Assembly: GCF_000005505.3 (NCBI RefSeq)
Contig: NC_016132.3
Span: 3,720,001 to 3,784,000 of the forward strand
Origin: Brachypodium distachyon
Lineage: Eukaryota > Streptophyta > Magnoliopsida > Poales > Poaceae
Direction of reading: 5' to 3'
Length of the DNA: 64,000 nucleotides
The number at the start of each line of letters is the position of its first letter. The first letter of the stretch is position 1. This document shows, in pieces, positions 23,657 through 35,489 of this stretch. A program made the translations under genes and the position numbers. The notes under the pieces were generated by a model. That model worked only from the letters and a program-made list of their open reading frames with translations, was not told where the DNA came from and did not search any database.

Positions 23657-24096
23657 TAGTTTTTTTCTATTTTTACAAAAAATACATCTAGCTGCTTTCT
23701 TTCGCTAGCTGGCCAACGGCTGGATGCAATAACTCCCTTCCATAGCCACAACGTTTCATTCCTTTCATATCCTTCCAAATTTAGCTTATGACGTGTCCCC
23801 GGCCTTAATTAATTTCCTCCCTGGCGCCTCCTCCCGCACAGCACAATTTTTAATACCAATTTCCAAATTTATATATACATATATATATGTATATATATAC
23901 ATATATATATATATACTATATATATAATATCTCACCAGACACACTTAATTAATTTGCTTTTTGAAGACGAAAGCAGTACCTGCTCGTAGCTTAATTTCTT
24001 TTTTCCTTTTGCTAAATAGCACAAATGTCTTCTGCTATTTATATATGCCTCAAAATTTTCTTTCTTGGCCATACCTTAATATCTTGTTTTCCGCAG

Positions 24097-26745
24097 TTCT
24101 TTTCCCAGAATTTGGTGGCGGATCCTTGGACTCACAAGATTCTTTTGTTGTTTTATATGGTGGATATGACGGGGTGTTCAGAGAGGACCTAGCCATAGAT
24201 ATACAAGCTATCTTAAACATTAATCATGTCATTGAAGCTCTCTCTGGCAAATATTATTGTCCCACACCATGATAGCTGATGTTTTAAGATATATAGGTTG
24301 CAACCTTATTTTACAGCAGTTTAAGATATCACGAGCTCGTAGAAATTAACTTTTTCTAAGTAAATGTTATACTGAGTTCATGCTTTCAAATTCACATATT
24401 TCCAGCTTTGACACTGTGCAACATTGTACTCTCTGTGATGAACCGATCCATATGTAGTTTGTGCTAATCCATTTCTATTGATGCTAGCTTTTGTGTTGAA
24501 TTGGCGATTAATTAAGTGAAAATTGAATCCATATACATCATTGACCATGTTCTACCATGGAGTTACTATAGAATCAGCTTTGTTAAGGTGTGAAATGAGG
24601 TGTGCTACAGTAAATATGATTAAAAACATGTGAAGTTCAAAGAACACATCGAATCAGCTTCGTTAAGGCCGGGTGTGAAATGAGGGTATGCTACAGTAAA
24701 TATGTTAAAACTACGCGGAGCTAAAAAAAACAAATTGACACTGGATCTAGGCGTGTATAGCCCATGGGACCGTCGGGGTGGGGTATGTATTTTTGGTGTC
24801 ATTCATTCATTTACATTACCTGCTAATTAAATCACTAGCTAGCTAACATAAACCCTTCATGAAATGTCAGTTTTCCATTTTGGTTTGGTTTTGAGAACAC
24901 TCCTTGATGGCGAACCTTCTCAAAGGGTGTTCTCCAAACAATTTGACAATTACTTTTGTGTTTCCTCTGCAGCATACATACAGGACTAGTATTGCGGCGA
25001 TCCCGCCACATCATCTTTTGATCTAGTCCACTAACCCATCCCAAATATTAATTCCCAAATACATACAGGACTAGTATTGCGGCATATTGCCTTACAGTGT
25101 ATGGAACTAAAATTTGTTTTGGTGAATAATTCCGTTCTTTTTACATAAATCATCTAATGTGATCCTAAAGTGTATTCTCCTCCCCAAGCTCTAATAAATT
25201 TCATGTAATGACCTCATTTGTCTATAATTTTCATTCTCTAGTTACTAACCATTAGTCTTGCCGCATATATTTTTTCTAGTTAATGAGGTACATAAGAAAA
25301 ACTGCTGCACAAAATCTCACTTAGGCCATCACCTCTTTACTATCTGAGTATATATAGGCTGGATCATAGCACCCTTCTTGTTTGAATACATGGACCATGG
25401 TTCTTAAAAGTTTTAGCTATGTGTTCACACCACTTTCTATGTTTATTGTTGTTTATTACTACATGAGTCTGCAAAAACATGACACTTTGGTTATTGCTCT
25501 GGTATTTATTTTGTCCAGGAAAAAAATGAATACTCTCACGTACCTGGACAAGCCTTGTTGTATCTGGGATGCCATAGGAACCGAGTCCTTCCTACATACG
25601 GATTCAGGGCTAACATGACCATGTGGTGCAGAAGGTACATATATGATGTTTTCTACGGTACCCAATACTTCAATAGACTAAGTGGAGTATTAAGGAAGGG
25701 TAATCTGGACTTTTCAGATGCACTAAACGCAGTATTAGCACGCTCCTGTCAGTCGTCTTGCCAGGCCGCCGCCGCTGGCCTCCCGCATCCGCGCGCCGCT
25801 GCCGGCCTCCCCGCTGCTGCTCGCCGCCGCCGGCCTCGTCGTGCCGCACGTCGCTGCCGGCCTCCCGCAGCCGCGCGCCTCCGCCCTCCCTGCAGCTAGC
25901 AGTGCGCCGCCTGCGGCCTCCCCGCGACAGCGCCGCCACCGGCCTACTCGCTCCGGTTAGATTTGCCAGAGACGAGAAGGGGAGGTTCGTCTGGCGAAAA
26001 CTGCGCGTGGTTAGGATTACAGTCTTACCCTTACCTGTTCAATACTCCTTTAGTTTTGAGAAAATACTCTGTTGGGTTAAGTTGGAGTATTAGGGAGTAA
26101 TGGCTAATCTCAGCCCGTAGATTAGAAAAATAAACGGTTCATATTAATTCTGGGGTACCGTAGAAAAGCTCACATATATATACACACATCTTGCCCCTAG
26201 CTACAAATATTAATTTGATATCTTTTTTATTCCTCTAAAACAACTGAAAGAAGTAGCAGCTTGTATTAATCATCCCAACAAGGTTAACATCACTACCTCG
26301 TGATTGCCTATACATATACATGTGTGGATTAGCAAGGAGAATATTGGCATGCATTACTCTTCTTATGATTGACTATGTGTGGTTAAACAAAAAAAATATC
26401 AATGAACATTAATTATGTTTGAGTGATCAACTATATATATATAGTCAAGTAGTTCACTATTACATATAGTATTAGCAGTAATCTTTGTGTGAGCCTGAGT
26501 ATGTTGACATCCACTATGTACACGATGATATATCGACACACTTTTGTGGACACTGGTGCATATACATTAATATATACTTAAAAGTCGCAATAATTCATTT
26601 GTAGCTAACCAACATGCTTATGTCATATAGCTCGGCCTTCAAGGAGATGATGAAATACAAGACATATTTCCCTGACTGGTGTGGCAAATGTCTAAGTGAA
26701 AAGAGAGAGAGAGACAAGCAAAATACATCAATGCCAGGTAACTAA
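24097..26745 (+). pseudogene. Partial duplicate of the PKHD-type hydroxylase gene
   Basis: Three segments match exons 5, 7 and 8 of the intact gene at 29.0-33.7 kb, in the same order and strand. Exon-5-like starts at 24097 after a CCGCAG acceptor (FPEFGGGSLDS…). Exon-7-like is 25519-25634 with the same TTGTCCAG acceptor and AAG/GTACAT donor. Exon-8-like is 26631-26745 (KYKTYFPDWCGKC…). Intron sequence is shared too, for example GGTGTGAAATGAGG near 24590 and 32404, so this is a DNA-level duplication and not a retrocopy. The exon-5 donor is lost by deletion, no exon 1-4 or HxD exon (exon 6) is found, and intron 7 carries a transposon. The remaining exon segments are still open. It cannot encode the enzyme. 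Confidence 0.82.
25647..26167. mobile_element. TIR element, family A copy 1 (about 520 bp)
   Basis: The left end TTTTCTACGGTACCC and the right end GGGGTACCGTAGAAAA are inverted repeats of about 15-16 bp. A relative in opposite orientation lies at 55603-56533; its ends match this element's ends over roughly 70 bp. The interior (25750-25965) is a GC-rich stretch with CCGCC-type repeats. It sits in the intron between pseudogene exons 7 and 8. Confidence 0.7.
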
Positions 26746-29027
26746 CCATTCCTCACATATTTGCAAACTCGTAATTCAACATTTTGAATCAATTAATCAG
26801 ACTTATTTATTTTGAAGATACTTAACTTTTGCTCGGCAGTTTGCAATTTTTTTCAGGGTCTTCTCAGCATCCCCTAGCAAACTAACAGGCGATGTCTCTA
26901 AAGGCCAACAAACTGTTATGTGCTTAAATAATGTACTGTCTTCAATAAATGTGCCCCTTTTGGGTTCAAGATATTTCGTTAAATTAGCAGTATGTATAAC
27001 TAATTAACAGGGAATTTCTTGAGGAGATAGTTCTATGAACTGATCCAAGATATGTTGCTAAACACATGAAAGCATTTATGCTGCCCTTCGACTTGATACA
27101 TATCAGGACATGAGTGTCATTTCTTTTCCCTCAAAAAATGTGCCATTCGGTCATCATTTGTCTGGACACATATCTCATCATACACGTACTTAGGGTTTAA
27201 CGGTACATGACTATCAGCATGGATGTGATGCATAAATTAACTACACATACATGCATACCATCCAGCATGATTTTTGGGCAAATTTGAGACAAGAATTATG
27301 AAACGGAAGGAGTACTACAGTACTACTGGTGGCCCACTCATGGTGCATCAATGATGAGGTGTCAAGTATAAGGCTTTATGTAGTAGTGGTTGTAGCTCGA
27401 GGGCGAGTGATGTCATGCAAGGGTGGTGGCACTATAAGGTGGTTTCGGTGGACAGCGCTGGCGCGCGCACACAGGTTTTGGAAGTCATTCAGGATGGCGG
27501 CCCAAGGCTGGAGTTCATCATGCTTATATGTGTTGGTCTCCTGTGGACGACGAGGCTGTTCTTAGCACTGGCCGTCAGCCCTTCGGACGTTGTAGTTGGT
27601 GCGCGGTTTCTTGCGGCGCATGGCTTCCTTGCCTGAAGCGATCCTGGGCGGCTCCTCCGATAGCGATGGAACCTGTAGCACGGTGGGGGCTGCTAATTTG
27701 GTCGATCTAGCGTGTTTCCCCTTGGGCTGTGGGTGTTTTGTGTGGCGTTTTCATGTGTTGTGTTTCTCATTCCGTTTGCGACGAGGGTAGGTTTCGGCCT
27801 CGTTATCTCGGTTCATCCGGTTTTCTGTGAATTTACAGGGCAGTCAACTTCTTCTCAATTAATAGAACAGGCAATGCTTTTGCATCGAGTTCGGGGAAAC
27901 AGAGCATTTAGTAGGAACAAGGTGGCACGCCTACGTGTTAATAAAGAAATATTTACCTGAATATATTGGTGATGGATAGCGAATATATATATGGAGCCAA
28001 ATAAGACTTTTCCAGACAGTATACATAATGCATATAGTTATATCATATGCCTGATACAACAGTTCTTCATTCAAGTAATTGAAGGTTAAATTTACATAGC
28101 ACATTATTACTCAAGTGCAGCATATATAATTTCGGAACGATCACAATTGGTGGTCATGCATGGTATGGGAGCATAATATATATAGTAGCTCGAGTGTTGG
28201 AAATAATCTTTCCTCGGTCAGTCCGAGTACTAGTTGAGTTAGTATTAGGAATCCTCACGTGTTAGTTTCCTTGTTCGCTTGTGCTTAGCAGAATCCGTGT
28301 CAGGTTTGACATCTAGTCCGAGTAGGTCTAGGTAGTATGTAGCTTGGCGTGTATATATGCAAGCATCAGGCTGCGGTTTGTAACGTGGGAAGAAACTTGT
28401 AAGAGATATTGAGATAAGAAATAAAAAAGATATGACAGGTGACTTTGACCATAATTTGGTGATACTCGTGTGCGTTTTCATGTGATTGATCTTTGGGCAA
28501 ACCCAACATCGAGATCGATAGAGTCACTTAATCTCCTTAATTTGGTTCATCTTCTCTTAATCTCGCTCGGATGCCTGACAGTCACTGGACGGTGAGGGTT
28601 TGGATGTTTCATCAAAAAATAGTACTGTTTGATCAAAATCGAATGGTAGAGAAGAAAGTGTTTTGGGCCGGGGGGTAAGTAAAGAAAAGCTGAAGAAGGA
28701 AATTAACCGGCGAGGAATGGAGGCGGGGCGATATCAAATAAACAGCGGCAGCGAGCTAGAAATCGAGGTAAAGCCTCGTGGGCCCCGAACACTGCGCCAG
28801 GTGCCGGCTGTCCTCGTCTGACAAGTGACAACGCGTTTCCTTCATCCCACGCCAAACGCAAAGCAAAAGCAGCGGAAAACTAGTAACGCTCATACAACAC
28901 GCTGACGCTGGCCATCACATTTCACAAGGCAGCAGCTGGAGCCTTGGCGAGATCCCTCCCAGTCCCCATTCCCATCGATCTCCCTCCCCGCCGCCGCATC
29001 AAACCCTAGCGCGGCCAACCTCGATCC
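26746..29027. other. Intergenic, with LINE-like remnant
   Basis: Bases 27330-27890 are GC-richer and end with CAACTTCTTCTCAATTAATA and GCAATGCTTTTGCATCGAG, which resembles the 3' part of a grass LINE without its A tail. A half Stowaway lies at about 27270-27312. The last 250 bases before 29028 should hold the promoter and 5' UTR of the hydroxylase gene. No other gene is visible. Confidence 0.5.
27270..27312. mobile_element. Truncated Stowaway MITE (one half)
   Basis: Only the right half is present: GGGCAAATTTGAGACAAG … CGGAAGGAG followed by TA. Confidence 0.6.
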
Positions 29028-32000
29028 ATGGCGCCCGCCCAGCGCAGATCCCGCCGCCGCCGCAACAACAACACGTCGCCGCCGCAGCAGCAGCAGCAGC
29101 CGCGGCGCAGATCCATGCGCATCCTGCTCCGTAGCATCCCGGAGGAATTCTCCGACGCCCTGGACGGGAGACCTGAGGTTTTCGAGGTCATGGAGCAACA
29201 CCTCCCGCTTGCCCTGTACAACGCTCCCCGCGACGTGAAGCTGTCCTTCATGCGGCGCATCCTCGCCCGTGACACGCCCCCGCCGCGGGCTCTCAGGGAG
29301 GTACGCAAGTACTCTTACTCTAGCTAAAGTACTCTTTACTGCACTAGCTAGCTAGCTTCTTCCTCTCAAGCCCTCGTCTAATTGGCGAGATCTATTGTAA
29401 TTAGCACCGCTAGATCAGTTTACTTCTTTCCTTGAGGTTTCATCTAGCGCTTGGAAATTAACTGGGATTTTGTGAATCTTGCACGCAGATCGAGATAACT
29501 ATGCACAGGCAGAAACGATTGTCATCGTATGAGGTTTGCCCTTCGATCTTTGCATATATGATGTGTGTTGGTCTTAGTTTGTTTCATGTTTATGTAAAAA
29601 ATTATGTATCTATTAAGTTTTTCTTTGCTCAAGTACTTTTATGTGTTCATATATATACTTAAGCAGTTAGTTTGTTGAATTATGAATAGCAATGACCATG
29701 ATATCTACTCCCTCGGTTCTTTTATATGGTGGGATTTATTCGTTAATTAAGGCAAGCCATCGACCAACAACTACTCTGTAAATATGTTGCTTATGTGATA
29801 CAAAGTTGCGCTCATTAGTAATCAATTCTCAAATATGTATTTAATGATATCAATTTTGTGTCACATAAATTGCATGTTGATGATGTAGTTGTTTGTCCAA
29901 GGCTTGTTGATGGGGACGTATCCAGTGAATCCCCCTACCTCCGTGCATCCGTGTATCCGACGATTTGGAACCAGTCGATCATAATCGTGGGAGCCTGCTG
30001 TCTTATGGGAACTTTTGCAACACAGCGCCTGCCTCCAGCATTTCTATCTTGCAAAGTCCCCCTTCCTCGGGTTGAATCATGTCCCAGTTAATCCCCCATG
30101 TTACACGCATCAATACATCGTCTTCTCCCCCCACTAGTTCTCCCGACGGCGACGAGACCAAACCCAGATAAAATCTATCCAAGCTCACCGTTGCGGTCGC
30201 GGGCGCGATCTGCTGCGCTGTTCAGGTCTTGCCAACCTCCGCGTGGCCATACCCCGTCCGCCTTCTTGCCGGGGCCTGACGCCAAGGTCGCCGGCAGCCA
30301 CAACAGATTTGTCAGTTCCAGCTTGCACCACGCCCTCGTCTAGTGCCCCTTCCACTAATGAGTAATGACGCCAACATTCTTTGCGTGGGCAGGTTGTACA
30401 GCCCGGCTGGGACCCCGGCAGAGCAACCAGATAGCTGAATTTTTCTTGTTCCTATTTGATGTATCTAGTACTTGCAGATTGACTTCCTAGATGTGGCTTG
30501 TGAGCTTATTGTCTGCAATTGTTGCTTGTGATGTGAGTGTAGATGGATGGGGAATATCGATTTTCAGACAAAAATGAACGCTTATTGTTGTGAATGGAAA
30601 TTTTAGATAGAGACAGGGCATGGCAGTGCATCGGAAATGAAATTGATCCTGAAAGAACTTTATGGGACCTTTTAGGCCGTCAGGCGACTCAGGCGTATAC
30701 GTCTGGGTCTGGTCATCGAAATCTCCGTCTGATTGTGCAGTCGTTGCAGCCGCCGGCGGCCTGGGCGTCAAGATCCGTCAAGGAGGCTGGCCGAGACTTG
30801 AATAACGCATGGCGGATCATGCCGAGCGACCAGGGGGATGAGTCTTGTGCGCTTGCTGAACACCTGAACTCGTCGGCATCGGGAGAACCAGCGTGGGGTA
30901 GAAGATGACTCCAGAAGACGTATTGATGCTTGTGACAGAAACAGAAGGATAATTGGGGTACTTCGCAAAATAAGATGAGCGGAGGCGGGCGCTTTACTGC
31001 AAAAATTCCCATAAGACAGCAGGCTCCCACGATTACGATCGACTGGTTCCAAATCGTCGGATACACGGATGCACTAAGGTAGGATGATTCACTGGATACG
31101 TCACCATATATATATATATATAAAGAAATGTGAGGAAGATACCATCCATTTATCCATTGAATATTTTGCAGCCTCTATACCCCCAACTCTACAGAATGAA
31201 TCCTTCTGGTTTTTTCATGCCGTCGTTTCTCCGAGCCATTCGTGGTGACCCTTTAGAAAGCTTTAGAGATGTCATGCGCCCGGTAGCACCTGTTGTGGTC
31301 GCATTTCCTATGCTGCGACCAGGATTCTGTGACATGCTTGTGGCTGAGGTATGCATAAATATAAATAAATATATATATATATATATATATAATATATGAC
31401 CTGGATTGAATTACTGTTCTTTCTCTAATTATTTATTTGAAAGAAAAATACTACAATAACTATATTGTCATTCTAGATGCTCTCTTGTTGTGTTTTGAAC
31501 ACCTGAACCAGCTGTGATATGATTAAATAGATACTCTTTTTCGTATATATCTGCAGGTCCAAAACTTTTACATGTGGGCATGTACAACAAAGCAAAAGAT
31601 ATTAAGGACAAATGCCTTAAACACGTCTCCATATGGCGTTGTTCTTTCGGATATGGGGATGCAAGGGGTGTTAGACGACCTCATGAAGCAGTTTGTCTCC
31701 CCTATTTCGACAGGTTATATATTATCCCCATTCTGGCAAAGATACTTAATTAATTTGCTTGTTATAAATTCCTTATGATATGTGTTTGCTCATAAATATT
31801 CCTTATGATCTTAAAGGAAGTGATGTTCTAATTTCTTCTTTTTTTTCTGTAGTTTTTTTCTCTGAAGTTGGTGGTGGATCTTTGGACTCGCACGTGTCTT
31901 TTGTTAATTTATATCATGGAGATGACAATAATGGCACAGGTACGTATATGCCACAACTTCAAGATTAATATATGTCTATAGATTAATGTATGCTGGTACA

Positions 32001-32501
32001 AAAATAAAACATTCTAGTACTCCTTCGTGATCCCTATAAGTTTTCCCTTTTGTACATGTCAATTTTTTACAACATTTTGAATACCAATGGCTTACAGTTT
32101 GGGGACATGTCTAAAACGAGAACTCTTTTAGCACCGAGGTACGTAGTACAACAGAGAAGACCTAGCTGATACATGCATGACATGTTACTTGAACATTTCT
32201 CGTGTCATCATTGAAGTTCTCAAAATTAAGGGATATGTTACTTTACTAGTCTACACTTCAAGATTATATCATATATAATTAATCTTTTTGTTGCAGTTAA
32301 CTTTTTATATGGGTGATATATTTTCGTAAAAGGAATTAAGGTTATACGATAGCACTCTTATACATGGCAGCACTGCAGAGTTATTTGCATTTAATTATAA
32401 CAGAGGTGTGAAATGAGGCCGTGTTATAGTAAAGATGAAAATATAAGAACATGAGAGCAGGAACTAGCATTGGATCTAGAGTGGTGTTGGGGGGGAGGAG
32501 A

Positions 32502-32540
<39 letters not shown>

Positions 32541-33667
32541 AAAAACTCACCGTGTTTCACATACTACCATATGATAGTATATTCTAATTTATCATTTTTA
32601 ATAAATTCATATACTATATCTCTAAGATACTTAAGAGTGAACTATATGAAAAAAATTGAAAGTTGCATTGGTACACATAGTTTTTACTCTATATATAATT
32701 ATGTGTCCTATATATTGTTCTTTGTTTTCTTTTCTCTATCGTGAACCATTATGATATTTTCTATAGAATTATTAATAATAGATGGAGATTTGCAGATTGG
32801 CATGTGGATGATTCTGAAGTTACACTAAGTGTCTGCCTAGGAAAAGAATTTACCGGTGGTGAAATGTACTTCAATGGTAGACGTTGTGAGAATCATACTA
32901 CTTCAATGGAAAAAGATGAGGTAGTTTAATTGATTCATAGCGTAAATTTTGTACTAGGTTAATTAGATGCCGATTTATCGAGTTATTTCCACATGTTTAT
33001 TCTAACTCCTCCTCCAATAAATAACACTGTACCCAGGAGGACAAGAGCATCAACACTACATGTGTACCATCTGGCTATATGATGGATCACATGCATTCTC
33101 CCCTAATTTTTTAATATATAGAAAGACATAAATTAACTATAGTCATAATTTTAAAGCGAGTTAATGTATTCTTTTCTTTTCAATCCTGTTAATATGCATG
33201 CTTATGCACATTAATTTTTTATTGTCCAGGAAAAGGTTATACATCCTCAAGTACCTGGAGAAGCTTTATTGCATCATGGCCGTCATAGACATAGTGTCTT
33301 TCCTACATTTTCCGGATTCAGGGCTGATATGACCATGTGGTGCAGAAGGTACATCCACATACATGCATTATTCCTGTAAAGCATATTACCTCAAAGTTAA
33401 TGATTTCTGGAATGATATGACCTGTGGAGGACACACAAGAAGGTGCTTTCGCATGCAGAAATAAATAATTAATGATTGAACAACTCGAGGCAAATCTTTT
33501 GCCTCCGTTTCGAAAAGAAAAAAAATGATTGAATAACTCAATAATTTATCTGTGACTAAACTAGTGTACTTCTTTCAAATAGTTCGGTCTTCAGGGAGCT
33601 AAGGAAATACAAGACTGATTTCTCCAACTGGTGTGGTGAATGCAAGAACCTTGGAGTACAAATGTGA
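29028..33667 (+). CDS. PKHD-type Fe(II)/2-oxoglutarate hydroxylase (8 exons)
   Basis: Predicted non-haem iron oxygenase, similar to the uncharacterised plant PKHD-type hydroxylases (Arabidopsis At1g22950 group). Exons: 29028-29300, 29489-29533, 31172-31348, 31557-31713, 31853-31939, 32796-32920, 33230-33348, 33583-33667. All introns are GT-AG and the CDS is 1068 nt (355 aa). The first 30 residues are Arg/Asn/Gln-rich (poly-Q). The iron site is predicted as H249 and D251 in DWHVDD and H309 in HGRHRHS. R319, ten residues later, would bind 2-oxoglutarate; the same 10-residue spacing links the distal His and Arg of lysyl hydroxylases. A Cys-containing tail (WCGEC) closes the protein. There is no signal peptide. 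The ATG follows an AAACCCTAGC leader. The substrate is unknown. A degenerate partial copy lies 3-5 kb upstream. Confidence 0.9.
29706..29740. mobile_element. Possible Stowaway end
   Basis: ACTCCCTCGGTTCTTTTATAT looks like a single Stowaway-type terminus. I do not find the partner end, so this is a fragment at most. Confidence 0.3.
29912..31105. mobile_element. Long-TIR (MULE-like) element in hydroxylase intron 2
   Basis: The ends GGGGACGTATCCAGTGAATC and GATTCACTGGATACGTCACC start inverted repeats that stay similar for about 230-250 bp (roughly 29912-30160 and 30860-31105). The interior, about 700 bp, has no transposase. Long inverted repeats without a transposase fit a non-autonomous Mutator-like element. 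A clear 9-bp target duplication is not visible, since the right flank is a TA microsatellite. It accounts for most of the 1.6-kb intron. Confidence 0.78.
31370..31393. repeat. (AT)n microsatellite
   Basis: A run of alternating A and T in hydroxylase intron 3. Another lies at 31110-31123, immediately next to the long-TIR element. Confidence 0.85.
32503..32538. repeat. (AT)n microsatellite in hydroxylase intron 5
   Basis: About 18 AT repeats preceded by a G-rich run (GGGGGGGAGGAG). Confidence 0.85.
33471..33539 (+). mobile_element. Extremely truncated LINE tail in hydroxylase intron 7
   Basis: AATGATTGAACAACTC (33471-33486) and AATGATTGAATAACTC (33524-33539) flank only 37 bases. Those read GCAAATCTTTTGCCTCCG and then an A-rich tail, the hallmark 3' end of grass LINEs. 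Read as a target-primed insertion that copied only the last bases of the element; the 16-bp duplication has one mismatch. Confidence 0.72.
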
Positions 33668-34755
33668 TCGCCAGGCAGGATAATATATATGTGGCATGTT
33701 GATGTCATTAGTATGGTAATTATTATTAATCATCTCGCGTATTATTTGACTCAAGTTTCATGGTCTTTAATCAACACAGCTGTATTACTACTATTTTACC
33801 TGGATTGTTATACGTACCTAAACTGATTGGGTTGTTTAAAAAATTTCAGGCTCTCTTTTAACACCCGGTAGTAAAGATGCCAAGGACTCCTGTCAACAGG
33901 CCATGACTTTGTTACCTTATTGTATCCATTTATTTGTATCCAGTTATATGTACCCAGTGGCTCCTGTACTATGTGTCACCTTCCGTGTTGAACATATATT
34001 TTGATAAGTTAATGGTATGTGTGCTTAATTAGTTTTACTCATATTTAACTGTAGTTACTCCCACGTTGTAACTACACCCGGTAGTATGAAAAAATCGTCT
34101 TAGAATATGAACTCACTTCTTAAATTTGTAACTTGGCAAAAGTCATAGAGTTATGTTCAAAAACGTTTGAAAGAATTCATGCAAGTAATATTGGTTAGAA
34201 AAAGTTGGAATATTACAAGTTACGTGACTTGTTATATATTTTTTATTTTTGCACAGACCAAAAAATACCATATTTTTGTGAAAAATCACAAAGTTAAGAT
34301 TTTGTACTCATGTATTACTTGAACAAAAAAATATCAACATAATACATTTGTTTGCAAGTTTTTAGAAATTGGATTTATATGGACCTAGGATCATTCTAGC
34401 ATTTTTGTTTTCCGACATGGTATGAGTGTCATATATATGTTCCTTTATGTTTTATATGCAGTATATACTCGTTAATGTCAATTTTTAGTTTTCACTCCAA
34501 GCAATAGAGAACCGTTATTATGAACGCTCGGAAATAACAATAAAGAATATTAAGATAACGTTCATGTGATTAGCAATGTGTGGTTGTACAATGGTCCCGC
34601 AAGTGTCAATTGGCGTAGCTTCTTTGTGGCGCAAGTATTAAATTTCAAACGTGAGGAGCTCGAAGGTCAAGGTCAATGTATTACAATAGAGAGGATAGAT
34701 AACTATTCCACAAGCCGGCAGCTATCTTTAAGTCATCGTTCTCTTTAATCTATAA

Positions 34756-34920
34756 TTAAGACCATAGAGTTATATCATCTGTTACCTGGCAAATTGCATG
34801 TCCGATCGGGACGTCGACATTGTCGAACACATTAGCATTCCTCGTCTTCCAGATCCTCCAAAGGATTACGAGGAGCATGGTAGGCCAGAAAGAAGCGGCC
34901 GGGAGATTAGGCGGGAGAGT
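34756..34920 (-). pseudogene. LINE reverse-transcriptase C-terminal fragment
   Basis: Read on the minus strand, this gives AASFWPTMLLVILWRIWKTR, then NANVFDNVDVPIGHAICQ and DDITLWS before a stop at 34756. The W-x-IWK-x-RN-x-x-VF pattern is typical of the zf-RVT tail of plant LINE ORF2 proteins. The upstream RT domain is absent, so this is a relic. Confidence 0.68.
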
Positions 34921-35489
34921 GCATCCCAAGATTAAATGGAAATTGTCTACTCTACATTTATTTTGTAATTGTCACGTACAATAATTTTGTGCTACTAAAA
35001 ATAAATATGAAAATATTAAATGTAAAGACTAGACTCAACACGCAAACAAATGTTCCTAGCTTGGCACGTCACCGGTTTCTACTAATTCATTCGTTTGCCA
35101 ATCGGCGAGATTTTGATTTTGAGAAACACCAAGTACGTACTGCTCGTATTAGATATGAACACACTCACACTATCACACACACTTCGCAAGCCGATCGGAA
35201 TATTGATAGGGTAGTAGGCCGCCTACAGCTGAAGTAATAGTATGTCTTTAATGAGACATTCTAGGCGGAAAAATCTGGGGTTTAATTGATCCCTCTGGGG
35301 CTAGGGCCTAGGGTTATATGCAAAACCAACCCCACTAAGCACCTAGCTATACGCATGGTTTTCTATCGTTGAGGATTCTGTATGCGAAGAGAGTAGGTTA
35401 AATATGAAGAACAAATCTGTACCAGGTAATTTACTTCTATAACTAAATTCTAAGCGAAACAATATATGGACCCAATTTGCAGTTTACTA

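Larger units (their letters stand above)
18555..23940. other. Repeat-rich intergenic region
   Basis: No intact gene is seen. Bases 18760-18900 carry a motif rich in GGACGAAGGCCGG and CCCGCGACCCAAACAGACC, typical of grass transposon ends. The frame at 19691-20149 (minus) has no domain. Bases 21540-22030 resemble part of an LTR. The remaining recognisable elements are listed separately. Confidence 0.5.

Noticed and set aside
31110..31123. TA run considered as the target duplication of the long-TIR element
   Set aside because: The left flank has no TA repeat, so the microsatellite cannot be a duplication.
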